A DNA stretch of 64,000 nt from UBA5066 sp048500275 (GCA_048500275.1 JASNYI010000001.1:2046001-2110000); one strand, 5' to 3'; counted from the stretch's first letter, positions 9,294 to 18,111 are shown. Notes: a model not told the origin generated them from the sequence alone. A program made the numbers and translations.

Positions 9294-9331
9294 GAGACCT
9301 CGCTTTCGTCTCGACCGCCCCTGGGCGGTTC

Positions 9332-10564
9332 TCAGGGTGCTCCCGCGGTTCCGAAGGCTCTCCCGCCGGCGAAGTCGTACTCCCTGGTCACGGAGGGACA
9401 CGGGCCGGAAGCCGGCGTGGTGAACCGGATCGTGCCGGAGAGGGACCCGTCGACCCACGGCAGGATCGTCCCGGTCCAGCTTCCGAAGGCGTTCGAGGAG
9501 CCCTCGAACGTCCATCCTCCTTCGGGCCGGTCGGTGAAGGCCGTGTCCGGCGCCGGGACGCCGGAGCCGGGCCCGTAGGCGAGGAGGTCGTAGAGGAACG
9601 AGCCGGTCGCGCAGTCGACGGCGAGGAGGCCGCTCAGGAAATTCGGTCTGCCGTCCTGGAGGTCCAGCCGTCCCGCCGAGGCCAGGGCCGGGTCGCCGCG
9701 CGTGACGACCCACCCGTAGGCGCCGTCGTCGGGCCTGTCCACCTTCACGGGCGGGAGGTAGGCGATCGAGGAGATGGCGTTGTCGATGAGCGAGGCCCCG
9801 ATCACGACCGGCCCGCCGCTCTTCACCGTGACGACGGCCCGGAGGTTCGTCCCGGTTCCGGCGATCGCGAACGAGGTGCCGACGTCGGTCTGCTGGGCGG
9901 ACGAGCCGCGCCCGAGGGTGTAGTCCCGCTGGCCCGCGACGCTTCCGTCGCCGCGGAGGAGCGCGACGGTCGCCACCGCGGTCGAGGTCCCGGTGTTCAG
10001 GAGGATCAGGTTCGTCCGGAAGCCGCTCGTCGCGGACGGAGAGGTCGACACGTGGGTGAGCCAGGCGGTCTCGCCCGCCGCGACGGCCTGCGAGGCGTTC
10101 TGGGCCGGTATCGAGAAGCCGAACGTCCCGGGGACCCCCGCCGCGCTCCGGGCGTTCGCGACGAAGGTGCGCGAGAGGACCGAGACCGGGACGTCGGAAT
10201 CGACCCGGATCCCGCCGGCCGGAATGCCGAAGGGGGCCTCCTGTCCCGCGAACTTCGTCCCGAGGACGTCCTCGATCGCGAGCGTCTCCCCCGGTCCGAT
10301 CGTCAGGCGCACCGACGGGGCGGCGCCGTTGTCTCCCGTGGCGGCGTACGACGCGTCGAGCGGACTCTGTGCGAGGTAGGTCAGGTCGACGCGGGCGGTC
10401 CTCGAGAACGGGTTGGCGATCCGCAGGGAGCTGACGAACTCCTCGCCTCCTCGGCCCGTCGCCTTCGCCGTGGCGAGCACCCACTGCGTCGTCGCGGGAG
10501 TGTCGGCCGCGGCGGGCGCTGCCGCCAGGACGAAAGCGAGGCCGGCGAGGGGGAGGTTCTTCAT
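9332..10564 (-). CDS. Secreted FRTN-module protein
   Basis: A 410-aa protein with a signal peptide (MKNLPLAGLAFVLAAAPAAA). Residues about 25-265 form a pair of beta-rich units like those in the metalloprotease and pectin-acetylesterase proteins nearby: WVLATAKATGRGGEEFVSSL, AIEDVLGTKFA, GTFGFSIPA, then GFRTNLILLNTG. The C-terminal 130 residues, with a conserved-looking Cys pair (DCATGSF and GPCPS) and SLSGTIRFTT, look like a separate small beta domain. There is no catalytic motif. Probably a surface or secreted structural/adhesion protein; function unknown. Confidence 0.8.
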   Translation of the reverse strand: MKNLPLAGLAFVLAAAPAAADTPATTQWVLATAKATGRGGEEFVSSLRIANPFSRTARVDLTYLAQSPLDASYAATGDNGAAPSVRLTIGPGETLAIEDVLGTKFAGQEAPFGIPAGGIRVDSDVPVSVLSRTFVANARSAAGVPGTFGFSIPAQNASQAVAAGETAWLTHVSTSPSATSGFRTNLILLNTGTSTAVATVALLRGDGSVAGQRDYTLGRGSSAQQTDVGTSFAIAGTGTNLRAVVTVKSGGPVVIGASLIDNAISSIAYLPPVKVDRPDDGAYGWVVTRGDPALASAGRLDLQDGRPNFLSGLLAVDCATGSFLYDLLAYGPGSGVPAPDTAFTDRPEGGWTFEGSSNAFGSWTGTILPWVDGSLSGTIRFTTPASGPCPSVTREYDFAGGRAFGTAGAP

Positions 10565-10583
10565 CGGCGTCTCCTTTCCCGGC

Positions 10584-12920
10584 TCACGGGCGGGTCCTGG
10601 CGTACCGCGCGAGGTTCCTCATGAAAGCGAGGTTCGGCGCCGCGCCGCGGCCGCCCAGGATCCCGGCGTCCCCGATGGCGAGGACCTCTCCCCGCTCTCC
10701 CGCCGCGAAGAGGACGACGGCCGCGTCGTAGCTCGCGCGCGCGAGGAGCCGCCCCCCGCCCTGGCGCACCACGACGCCGTTGCCGAGCGTCAGCGAGATG
10801 GCCCCCACTCCCTCGAAGAGAGGGTGGGGCCCCGTGGAGATCGCCTGGTTCCCCGGGAGCCGCCGCGACTCGAAGACGGCTCCGAGCGGCTCTCCCACCG
10901 CGTTCAGGTCCTCGGCGTCCTCGTTGTCGTCGACGGGCGTCGTGCCGTAGCGAAGGCGCGTTCCGCTGTTGACGAGGACGAGGAACCCTCCGCCTCGCGC
11001 GTACGCCCCGAGGGCCGCGGCCTCCTCCGCCGAGAAGGCCTCGTCGTAGGGGGCAGGGCCCCCCGCGGGTGTCGGGTAGTCGTAGACCGGAAGGACGACG
11101 ACCATCCCGGCGCCCGCGAGCGCGGCCTCGGTCACCGGCGTGCCGTAGGGGACGACGTCGACCTCCCACCCTTCCCACGCGAGGGCCATCCCGAGCGCGC
11201 CCATGTGCGCGAGGGTCATGTGCACGGCCTCCGTGTGGCTCGCGACGAAGACGGCCCGGGCCGTCTTCGCCGGGGTCGTCCGGAGCGGGGGCGTGTCCCG
11301 CGGGAGCTCCACGACCGCCGTCAGGGCGATCCGAGCGAGGTCGGCGAGGTCGTCCCTGTGGAGCTCCACGGCGGGCAGGTCGTCGTAGGGGCTGTGGAGG
11401 TGGCCGTCGACGTGGGCCTCGGCCATCCGCTCGTCCAGGAAGTACGTGTTCGCGGCGGGGACGTCGAAGCCGTCGAACGAGCTGTTGTCCGAGACGGCCC
11501 CGGAGATCTCCCAGGGCGCGAGGCTCACTCCCGCCCGCGCCGCGAGGCCCGAGAGGGCGACCGGCATCGGGATCCGCGCGTCGCCGAACGCGCGGTACGA
11601 CTGCGCCTCGCTCGCCCAGTGTCCCGTCAACCCGTCGAGGAGGTGCGTGAGGCAGTCGAGCTGCACCATCGCGACCGCCCGCTTCAGGAGACCGGCTTGC
11701 GCGTTCGCGAAGGCCGAAGAGCCGTAGAGGCCCCGTTCGTGGCTCCCGAACCAGGCCAGGACGGTGTCGACCGGCGGCCTCACGCCGGTGCGGTCGAGGA
11801 CCCTCGCCGCCTCGAGGAGCGCCACCGAGCCGCTCCCGTCGTCGAGCGCCCCGGGCGAGTTCGGCGAGTCGAGGTGCGCGCCGACGATGACGACCCTCGA
11901 GGAGTCCTCGCCCGGGATCCTCAGAACGAGGAGCTCGGAGTCTCCCGGCGAGACGACGTCGGCGTCCCACGTCACCCGCGCTCGGTCGATCCGGCCGAGA
12001 TCGGCGAGGCCGTGGATCCCGGCCACGCCGAGGTCCTCGACCTTCAGGTAGAGCGTCGGGACGGGGGGCGGGTCCGCGAGCGACGCGAACGGGCTCACGT
12101 CCCCGGCGAAGGAGCCGTGGGCGGCCCCCCGCGTGTTCGAGTCGCGCGTGACGAGGAGGATCGCGGCCGGTGACAGCCGGAGGAGAGCGGCCGCGGCCGA
12201 CGTCGCCTCGGCGCTCGTGACCACGCCCCGGTCGAAGAGGGAGTAGTCGGCCACCGCGACCGTCCCTTCGAAGGCACCGTTCGGCAGGAGGGAGTAGTCC
12301 TCGAGCGAGCGGAGGAGGCGGACGCCGCCCTCCACGACGACCGGGTCCGGCGCGTCGTCGTTCGGCGCGCCGTCGGAATCGAACCTCAGGGCGAGCGCCA
12401 GGACGTCCCGGTGCCCCTGGAGGGCGTGGGCGGTGACGGCCACGTCGACCCCGTTCACCGTGAGCGACGCCTCCGCCCGCCGTACCTCGCTCGCGAGCGG
12501 CACCCGGAACGGCATCCGCTCGACGGTCGCGCCGATCGAGGCGAGCCACTCGAGGCCGGCCACGCGCCCCGCCAGCCACTCGAAGGCCTCCCTCTCGCCG
12601 CTCGTCCCCGAGGTCCGGAAGAGGCGGGGTGCGCCGATGCGCGTCAGAGTCCCGAGGTCGTCGAGCATCCGGTCCGCCGATACGACCGCTCCGAGCCGCC
12701 TCGCCGCGGAGGAGCCGCCGGGAGCCTGCCCGGGCTGCGGCACGACCTCGCGAAGGGAGAGGAGCGCCTCCGGCCAGACGCTTCCCCCGTCGTCCACGAC
12801 GGCCCGGGGCGGGCGGTCCCGGCGGGGACCGGCGTCGCCTCTGCCGTTGCCCGCTCCCCCGGCGCCGACGACGGAAGAGAGGAGCGCCCCGCAGACCGCG
12901 AAGAGGAGGACCTTCTTCAT
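10584..12920 (-). CDS. Secreted M28-family aminopeptidase-like protein
   Basis: The ATG at 12920 follows GGAGGCGGAC and opens a signal peptide (MKKVLLFAVCGALLSSVVGA). The product is 778 aa. The M28 zinc-peptidase core is clear: VIVGAHLDS supplies the first His/Asp, then GALDDGSGSVALLEAAR, WFGSHERGLYGS (the catalytic Glu in SHE; the usual second Glu is Arg here), VQLDCL, and the final HSPYDD His. A PA-like insert precedes the core. The C-terminal ~230 residues (RAVFVASHTEAVHMTLAHMG onward) form an unusual GATase-like/DUF4350-like alpha-beta domain with VVVLPVYDYP. Expected to release amino acids outside the cytoplasm; the Glu-to-Arg change may alter activity. Confidence 0.87.
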   Translation of the reverse strand: MKKVLLFAVCGALLSSVVGAGGAGNGRGDAGPRRDRPPRAVVDDGGSVWPEALLSLREVVPQPGQAPGGSSAARRLGAVVSADRMLDDLGTLTRIGAPRLFRTSGTSGEREAFEWLAGRVAGLEWLASIGATVERMPFRVPLASEVRRAEASLTVNGVDVAVTAHALQGHRDVLALALRFDSDGAPNDDAPDPVVVEGGVRLLRSLEDYSLLPNGAFEGTVAVADYSLFDRGVVTSAEATSAAAALLRLSPAAILLVTRDSNTRGAAHGSFAGDVSPFASLADPPPVPTLYLKVEDLGVAGIHGLADLGRIDRARVTWDADVVSPGDSELLVLRIPGEDSSRVVIVGAHLDSPNSPGALDDGSGSVALLEAARVLDRTGVRPPVDTVLAWFGSHERGLYGSSAFANAQAGLLKRAVAMVQLDCLTHLLDGLTGHWASEAQSYRAFGDARIPMPVALSGLAARAGVSLAPWEISGAVSDNSSFDGFDVPAANTYFLDERMAEAHVDGHLHSPYDDLPAVELHRDDLADLARIALTAVVELPRDTPPLRTTPAKTARAVFVASHTEAVHMTLAHMGALGMALAWEGWEVDVVPYGTPVTEAALAGAGMVVVLPVYDYPTPAGGPAPYDEAFSAEEAAALGAYARGGGFLVLVNSGTRLRYGTTPVDDNEDAEDLNAVGEPLGAVFESRRLPGNQAISTGPHPLFEGVGAISLTLGNGVVVRQGGGRLLARASYDAAVVLFAAGERGEVLAIGDAGILGGRGAAPNLAFMRNLARYARTRP

Positions 12921-12961
12921 GTCCGCCTCCTTTCCCGAACGTCCCATCGTATCGTGAGAGA

Positions 12962-12984
12962 TTGGGGTCAGGTCTTGATTTTCT
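12962..12984 (+). repeat. GGGGTCAGGTCTTGATTTT element, possible RAYT/REP-type remnant
   Basis: The intergenic TTGGGGTCAGGTCTTGATTT sequence stands out as AT-richer than its surroundings. It matches, from memory, a motif that recurs beside REP-associated tyrosine (IS200-like) transposases in many bacteria. No transposase is present here and I see no second copy in the window, so it would be a solo remnant. Confidence 0.4.
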
Positions 12985-13056
12985 ATTCTGCGCCCGGGAC
13001 GAGGCTCACCGCCGCCCCCGGCGAGACCGGGAACCTGCGGCTGAAGCGGCTCCGCG

Positions 13057-14262
13057 CTATCCGTCGCCGCGCGGGATGTCCACGGGCTGGGCGAGCGCCC
13101 ACCCGATGGCGGCGGGGATCGAGGCCGGAGCGAGGCCCCTCCAGTAGACGGTCCACTCCGGCAGGCGCATCAGGCCATCGCAGAGCTTCGCGTACCAGTC
13201 GCTGATCGGGTTGGCGGGGCGCGCGCGCCAGAAGACGACGGGCGTCTCGGCGACGACGGCGTCCCAGAGGTCGCGGGCGATTCCCTCTCCCTGGGCCTCG
13301 GCCGAGACGGCGAACTTCGTCAGGTAGGCGCCGGGCGGCGTCTCCTCGAGGATGACGCAGCCGCGGTAGCCCTCGTCGAGCCAGACGCGGCTCGGCGTCC
13401 TCGCGAAGAAGGCCTCGGCCGGCGCGCGGCCGAAGCTGGAGGCGAGGAGGTCTCGGACGCGCGCGACGTCGACGCCCTCCCACCCCTCGTGCCGGACGAC
13501 GCGCGCGCCACGGCGCAGGAGCGTGCCCGCCCCCTTCACGGTGAAGAGCTCGCGGAGGAGGTTCAGCGGCGACGTGACGGCGACGGTGAACGGCAGCGGG
13601 GCGGCGGCCTCGCAGAGGCGGCGCGCGCCCTCGAGGATGAGAGCCTCCTTGCGCGAGAGCTCCCCGCTCGAGAGGAGCGCGGGGGCTTCGGTCGAGAGGT
13701 TCACGATCGGGACGAGGGCGCCTCCCTGCCGGAGGCCGCCGGGCCGATGGAGGAAGAGGAGCTTTCGGGCGTGCAGCTCGCGGAGGAGCGCGCCGAGCCG
13801 GTCGAGCCGCTCGGCGGGGGCCTCGTCCCCGCGGGGCTCGAAGACGACGACGGGGACGGCGCCGCTCCGCGCCGAGGCCGCGACCCGAGTGGTGAAGCTG
13901 CGGCGGCGGGCGCGCAGCACCTCGGCGGGAACCCCCTCGGCCTGGAGGTGGCGCCGGAGGCTCCGCGCGTGGTCGAGGGCCTCGGCCGGCTGGAAGACGC
14001 CGAGGACGACGACGGGGAAGAGGTCGAGCGCGGCGAGGAAGCGGAGGTCCTGGAGGACGGCGTCCTCGGCGTCGGCCATGACGTTGGCGTCGACGGCGAT
14101 CGCCGCGAACTGCTCCCGCGGCCGGGCGCGGAAGAGGTCGAGGTAGAGGCGCGCCTCGGAGGGGCGCCCCGTGCTCTCGAGGAAGCGCAGGACGACGTCC
14201 TGCGGGGCGAGCTGCGGGGCCGGCTCGGCGGGGGGGGCCGTTCCGGGGCGGTCGGCGTTCAT
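13057..14262 (-). CDS. Acetylglutamate kinase-like / NAT (DUF619) fusion protein
   Basis: A 401-aa protein. Residues about 50-270 resemble an amino-acid-kinase fold (VVVLGVFQPAEALDHA, GALVPIVNLSTEA). Residues about 290-390 match the NAT/DUF619 domain of bifunctional N-acetylglutamate kinase/synthase: YLTKFAVSAEAQGEGIARDL, FWRARPANPISDWY and WTVYWRGL. The kinase half lacks clear glycine-rich substrate loops (no GGK), so the kinase activity is doubtful. Family members act in arginine synthesis, but no other arginine gene is nearby. It could be a divergent N-acetylglutamate synthase. The stop and start are well separated from its neighbours. Confidence 0.8.
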   Translation of the reverse strand: MNADRPGTAPPAEPAPQLAPQDVVLRFLESTGRPSEARLYLDLFRARPREQFAAIAVDANVMADAEDAVLQDLRFLAALDLFPVVVLGVFQPAEALDHARSLRRHLQAEGVPAEVLRARRRSFTTRVAASARSGAVPVVVFEPRGDEAPAERLDRLGALLRELHARKLLFLHRPGGLRQGGALVPIVNLSTEAPALLSSGELSRKEALILEGARRLCEAAAPLPFTVAVTSPLNLLRELFTVKGAGTLLRRGARVVRHEGWEGVDVARVRDLLASSFGRAPAEAFFARTPSRVWLDEGYRGCVILEETPPGAYLTKFAVSAEAQGEGIARDLWDAVVAETPVVFWRARPANPISDWYAKLCDGLMRLPEWTVYWRGLAPASIPAAIGWALAQPVDIPRGDG

Positions 14263-14350
14263 CGGGGGCGAGAGGATACGGGGTTTCGGCGGCGCGGGCC
14301 GGGGGCACCCGCCTCGCGGGGGAGCGAGGACCAGGCCCCGAAAGCCGAGA

Positions 14351-14380
14351 GGCCCCGGACGCCTCGCGGCGGCCGGGGCC
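14351..14380 (-). terminator. GC-rich hairpin after the GcvH-like gene
   Basis: GGCCCCGG at 14351-14358 pairs perfectly with CCGGGGCC at 14373-14380, with an inner GCC/GGC pairing. It lies 24 bases beyond the stop of the minus-strand GcvH-like gene. There is no clear U-run, so termination is plausible but not certain. Confidence 0.4.
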
Positions 14381-14403
14381 CGGAAACGGGAGGGGCGGGA
14401 GGC

Positions 14404-15084
14404 TCAGGCCTTCGGGGTCTCTTCGGCGGCGTTGACGAACTGGCGGGAGAAGGACTCCCAGGCGGCGTCGTCGAGGCTGGCGGCGGAGCCCTTGCCGGGG
14501 AGGCCGCCGTCGGCCATGACGGGGACCTTGGCCATGGACTGCGAGGGGACCATGAAGTCGGCGAGGCGCTGGAGCTCTTCGCGCAGGAAGTGGGTGGCGG
14601 CGGCGCCGATGCGCAGGGGGGAGATGGCGGCGTGGTGGTCGCGGGTCCAGATGGAGGCGAGCCAGCCGGCGCCGTAGGGGTCCTTCGCGATGGCGGAGGG
14701 GTCGCGCTGGGTCCTGTCGTTGGCCGACATGAAGGTGCCGGAGGCGGGGGAGGGGACGACGAGCTTGCGGCCCTTGACGGTGAGTGTGAAGAGGGGGGCG
14801 CCGCGTTCGACGGATGCGCCCTGGGGGGGGACCTCGACCTTGTCGATGGGGCCGACGGCCTCGGCGAGGAAGTCGTCGATGCCGACGCGGAGGCGGCCGT
14901 CGGAGGTGATGCGGAGCCAGGTGTGGGCGGTGTCGAGGAAGACGCCCTGGGGAGGCTGGGGCACCTTCATCGCCACGACCGGCAGCGGCTCGAGGGCGGC
15001 GGACGTCCGGCGCTGGCGAGCCAGGACGAGGCTGTCGACGGCGAGCGCGAGGACGATGGTGAGGATGACGAGCAGTGCGACCAT
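14404..15084 (-). CDS. Membrane-anchored GcvH-like (lipoyl-domain) protein
   Basis: The ATG at 15084 is preceded by AGGAGGCAAC, which decides it over an upstream in-frame Met. The product is 226 aa. It starts with a membrane anchor (MVALLVILTIVLALAVDSLV) and continues with a glycine-cleavage-H-like fold: HTWLRITSDGRLRVGIDDF, then VEVPPQGASVERGAPLFTL and VKGRKLVVPSPASGTF, where a Lys occupies the region of the lipoylated Lys of GcvH. The C-terminal ~90 residues are unlike GcvH. No glycine-cleavage partners (gcvT, gcvP) are in the window, so a role in the classical pathway is unlikely; such anchored forms may act in membrane redox complexes (inference). Confidence 0.75.
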   Translation of the reverse strand: MVALLVILTIVLALAVDSLVLARQRRTSAALEPLPVVAMKVPQPPQGVFLDTAHTWLRITSDGRLRVGIDDFLAEAVGPIDKVEVPPQGASVERGAPLFTLTVKGRKLVVPSPASGTFMSANDRTQRDPSAIAKDPYGAGWLASIWTRDHHAAISPLRIGAAATHFLREELQRLADFMVPSQSMAKVPVMADGGLPGKGSAASLDDAAWESFSRQFVNAAEETPKA

Positions 15085-15396
15085 TTGTTGCCTCCTGCGG
15101 GGTGGTTCCGATTTCTCTCGGCCCCGTTTCACCAGTAGACATCGCAAGGCCGCTGCCAGACCTCGGCTTGACTGCGTAAATCACTGAAAACGAGTGTTTT
15201 GTGGTCGTCTGCGAGGTTCCCGCCTCGCGAGGGCCGTGGTGAAGTCCTCAACGCCGTAACCCGGCCGTAGAAATGGTCCAAACCACTTGAAGGTAACGGG
15301 TTGCGCTCGATCCCCTCGCTCCGGGGCGGCTGTGTCGGGGGTGTTGATGTTCTCAGCGCCCCCGTGAGACCGACGGGAATTCGCCCGGCGCCGTCC
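15085..15396. other. Intergenic region upstream of the GcvH-like gene
   Basis: No gene is supported here. It must hold the promoter of the minus-strand GcvH-like gene and the end of the pectin-acetylesterase transcript. A short stretch near 15,175-15,205 is AT-richer than its surroundings and is the likeliest promoter area, but no convincing -35/-10 pair is seen. Confidence 0.5.
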
Positions 15397-18111
15397 CTAC
15401 GGCCCGCAGACGGCAGACCTCGGAATCGGGTCGGCCGTCGGGCGCGGCTCCAGGGCCACCGTGACCCCGCTCCCGAGAAGCCAGTTCCGGAACGTGTCGT
15501 GGTACGAGAGGAGAGACCCGCCGACGGAGACCTTGTCCGCGAAGAACTTCCCGTTGTCGCGGAGCGCGGTGTGCTCGTCGCAGTGGGGGCCGTAGATGCC
15601 GGGATCGGCCGCGATCGCGTCCTTCTCCTCGGCCGTCGAACGGATTCGCGTCAGCCGGTCGAGGTGGTCGCGCGTGAGCTGCCCGAACTCGAAGACCTGC
15701 GTCCCGTAGGGCCACTCGGGGCTGCCGAAGTTGTCGAGGGTGTTCGGGTCGAGGAGGTCCTGGCGGACGAAGAACGGCGTCGTCAGGTGGTGCTCGCGGA
15801 CGTGCGCCGCGTCGCCGCACTTCCAGGTGTCTGCGGCGTGGAACGCGAGGCACGACTCGTCGACCCTCCCCCCGTGGAGCACAGCGCCGCTCCGGTACGC
15901 GTTCACGGTGTTCTCCTCGTAGCCGGCGTACGCCTCGTTCGACGGCGTGTTCGCGGCGTCGAGGAGGGCTCGGAAGAAGAGGCCCCCGGGGTTGCGGTTC
16001 GTCGCCTCGAAGTACGGGCCGAGGCGGTCGGCGTTGCGCTGGACGCCCACCGAGCCGCCCGACTCGCCGACGAAGAGGAGGACCTCCGCGTCGTCGAGGC
16101 TCGGGAGGACGGCCGTCGCGCCGCTCGCCGCGTCGGTGTAGGTCACGCCGGCCCGCAGCTCGTCGACGACGGCCTCGAGGATCCGCGCCCCCTGGAAGTG
16201 GATCGTGTAGACCCGTCCGGTCGAGTCGACGAGGGGCCGGTTCCCGGCTCTCCCCGACCACGCGTCGGAGCTGCAGTAGTGGACCCAGACCTTCGTGAAG
16301 TCGCGGAAGGCGCTGTCCTCGCGCGTCGCGAGGATGCCGCCGCCGCCGATCCCCTTCTCCGGCACCCAGCGGTTCGACATCTTCATCGCGCCGAAGGCCG
16401 TGTCGATCGAGCACCAGCGCTTCGCGCAGGCGTCCGCCGAGCTGCACGACCCGCCCCCCTCGATGAAGAGGACCCAGCGGTGGAGGCCGGCGCCCGTCCC
16501 GCGGCGGACGTAGAAGACGCCCGGCGTCCCGTCGTTGCAGACGGCGTCCGGGTGGTGGGCGGCGTCGAGGTCGACCCGCGAGAGGACCGTCCCCGCGTTG
16601 ATCAGGCCGGCGGCGCCGGGGTTCGGGGCGCAGGGGCTCGTGACGGAGAAGTTCGGGGGGAGTACCGGGGTGCCGAGGGCGAAGGGGTAGATGACCGGGT
16701 CGCCCGTGCCGTTGTCGATGAAGGAGGCGTAGACGTCGACCGTCCCCTCGGTCGGCGAGACCTCGAGCGTCGCCTGCTCGGGGATCGTCGTTCCGGGGAA
16801 GAGGTCGGACAGGGGAGGCTGCCAGAAGGCGCGCGACCCGAGGCTGACGGCGCCGGGACGGGTCGCGACGGCGGTCCCGGCGCGGTCGCGAAGCGTGAGG
16901 TCGAGGAGGGCGCCCGCGTGCCCGGCGAGGAAGCCGACGTTCGTCCGGAAACCGGGGACGGCGCTTCCCTGGAGGAGCCCGACGAACGAGCCCGTGAACC
17001 CGGGGCCGAGGAACGCGGCGGCCTCCGAGGTGCGCTGCACGGCGCCGAATGTCGCGCCGTCGGGCCTCACGTTCGAGGTCCGGCCGAGGACGAGGAGCGG
17101 GCCGTCCGTCTCGAACCGCAGCGAGCCGCTCGTCCCCTCGGGAGCCAGGAGAAGCGCGCCGAGGACGTCGACGATCTCGCGCACGCCGCGCGCCGGGACC
17201 TGGATCGTCGCGCTCGCGGAAAGGCCCTGGCCGCCCGCGACGAGCGAGACGCCGGAGACGGTGACGGTGCGCGGGACGTCGCCGGGGTTCACGATCCTCG
17301 CGTCGGTCCGGTAGAAGGTGCCGAAGCGCCCCGCGCCGCGCGAGGCGCCGTTCAGGAAGAGGTCCGCCCACCGGCCCGGCACGATACGGCTCGGGGAGAC
17401 GGTGAAGCCGTCGCCCGTGACGTTGTCGACGACGGCGGCATAGCCCGTGGCCTTCCCCGCGGTCACGCGCAGCTCCAGCCGCGCCACCGAGAGGCCCCCC
17501 GAGGCGATCTCGCGGACGCCGACCTGGAACGCCTGCGGCCCGCCGGAGAACGTCCGCCGCCCGAGCTCGCCGCCGTCGCTGCCGATCACGACGGCGTCGA
17601 CCGAAGAGCCGGCCTCGCCCAGGACGACGCCGACGTTCGTCCGGAAGCCCTTCGCCCCGTCGTCCGACTCCGAGACCCAGGCGACGTGCCCGGTCGTCCC
17701 CGCCCCGAGGAGCTCCCCGTCGCGGACCGCGTCGAGGCCGAGACCGAACGTGCCGGTCGGGTCGGCGGTGTTGTAGGTCCGGCCCGTGACGAGGATCTCC
17801 GAATCGGCGGAGACGCGCACCGCCCCGGCGCGGTCCCCGGCGCCGAAGAGCTCCGCGAGGGCGTTCGGAAGGACGAGCGTCTCGCCGGCGGCGACCGTCC
17901 GGGTCGCGTCCGGCGCGGCGCCCCCGACGATCGGCAGCAGCGCGAACGTCGCCGTCGCGGTCTCAGGCCCCGGGTTTCGGAGCTTCAGCTCGCTCGCGAA
18001 GAAGGTGCCGTTGCGGCCCGGCGCGTTCGCGAGGCCGGGGACGGTCCACGTCGCGGCGGCGGACGGGAGGGTGACGAGGAACGCGGAGAGAAGAGCAAAG
18101 GCTCGGGGCAT
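15397..18111 (-). CDS. Secreted FRTN-module / pectin-acetylesterase (Notum-type) fusion
   Basis: A 904-aa protein with a signal peptide (MPRAFALLSAFLVTLPSAAA). Residues about 20-490 are FRTN-type beta modules (KGFRTNVGVVLG and PGFRTNVGFLAG are two copies). Residues about 500-904 are a pectin-acetylesterase/Notum-type hydrolase: VLFIEGGGSCSS (oxyanion region), KRWCS, VHYCSSDAWSG, the nucleophile region LFVGESGGSVG, and FGSPEWPYG followed by GPHCDEHT for the catalytic His. Multiple Cys suggest disulfides, as in the family. Expected to remove acyl groups from a polysaccharide or other extracellular substrate. The long N-terminal modules are unusual for this family. Confidence 0.85.
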   Translation of the reverse strand: MPRAFALLSAFLVTLPSAAATWTVPGLANAPGRNGTFFASELKLRNPGPETATATFALLPIVGGAAPDATRTVAAGETLVLPNALAELFGAGDRAGAVRVSADSEILVTGRTYNTADPTGTFGLGLDAVRDGELLGAGTTGHVAWVSESDDGAKGFRTNVGVVLGEAGSSVDAVVIGSDGGELGRRTFSGGPQAFQVGVREIASGGLSVARLELRVTAGKATGYAAVVDNVTGDGFTVSPSRIVPGRWADLFLNGASRGAGRFGTFYRTDARIVNPGDVPRTVTVSGVSLVAGGQGLSASATIQVPARGVREIVDVLGALLLAPEGTSGSLRFETDGPLLVLGRTSNVRPDGATFGAVQRTSEAAAFLGPGFTGSFVGLLQGSAVPGFRTNVGFLAGHAGALLDLTLRDRAGTAVATRPGAVSLGSRAFWQPPLSDLFPGTTIPEQATLEVSPTEGTVDVYASFIDNGTGDPVIYPFALGTPVLPPNFSVTSPCAPNPGAAGLINAGTVLSRVDLDAAHHPDAVCNDGTPGVFYVRRGTGAGLHRWVLFIEGGGSCSSADACAKRWCSIDTAFGAMKMSNRWVPEKGIGGGGILATREDSAFRDFTKVWVHYCSSDAWSGRAGNRPLVDSTGRVYTIHFQGARILEAVVDELRAGVTYTDAASGATAVLPSLDDAEVLLFVGESGGSVGVQRNADRLGPYFEATNRNPGGLFFRALLDAANTPSNEAYAGYEENTVNAYRSGAVLHGGRVDESCLAFHAADTWKCGDAAHVREHHLTTPFFVRQDLLDPNTLDNFGSPEWPYGTQVFEFGQLTRDHLDRLTRIRSTAEEKDAIAADPGIYGPHCDEHTALRDNGKFFADKVSVGGSLLSYHDTFRNWLLGSGVTVALEPRPTADPIPRSAVCGP

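Noticed and set aside
9294..10484. The 5' extension of the esterase frame
   Set aside because: The extension is antisense-type Arg/Pro-rich sequence overlapping the FRTN gene; the signal peptide at 9293 sets the start.
13489..15138. A 549-codon plus-strand open frame
   Set aside because: Gly/Glu-rich shadow of the NAGK-like and GcvH-like genes on the minus strand.
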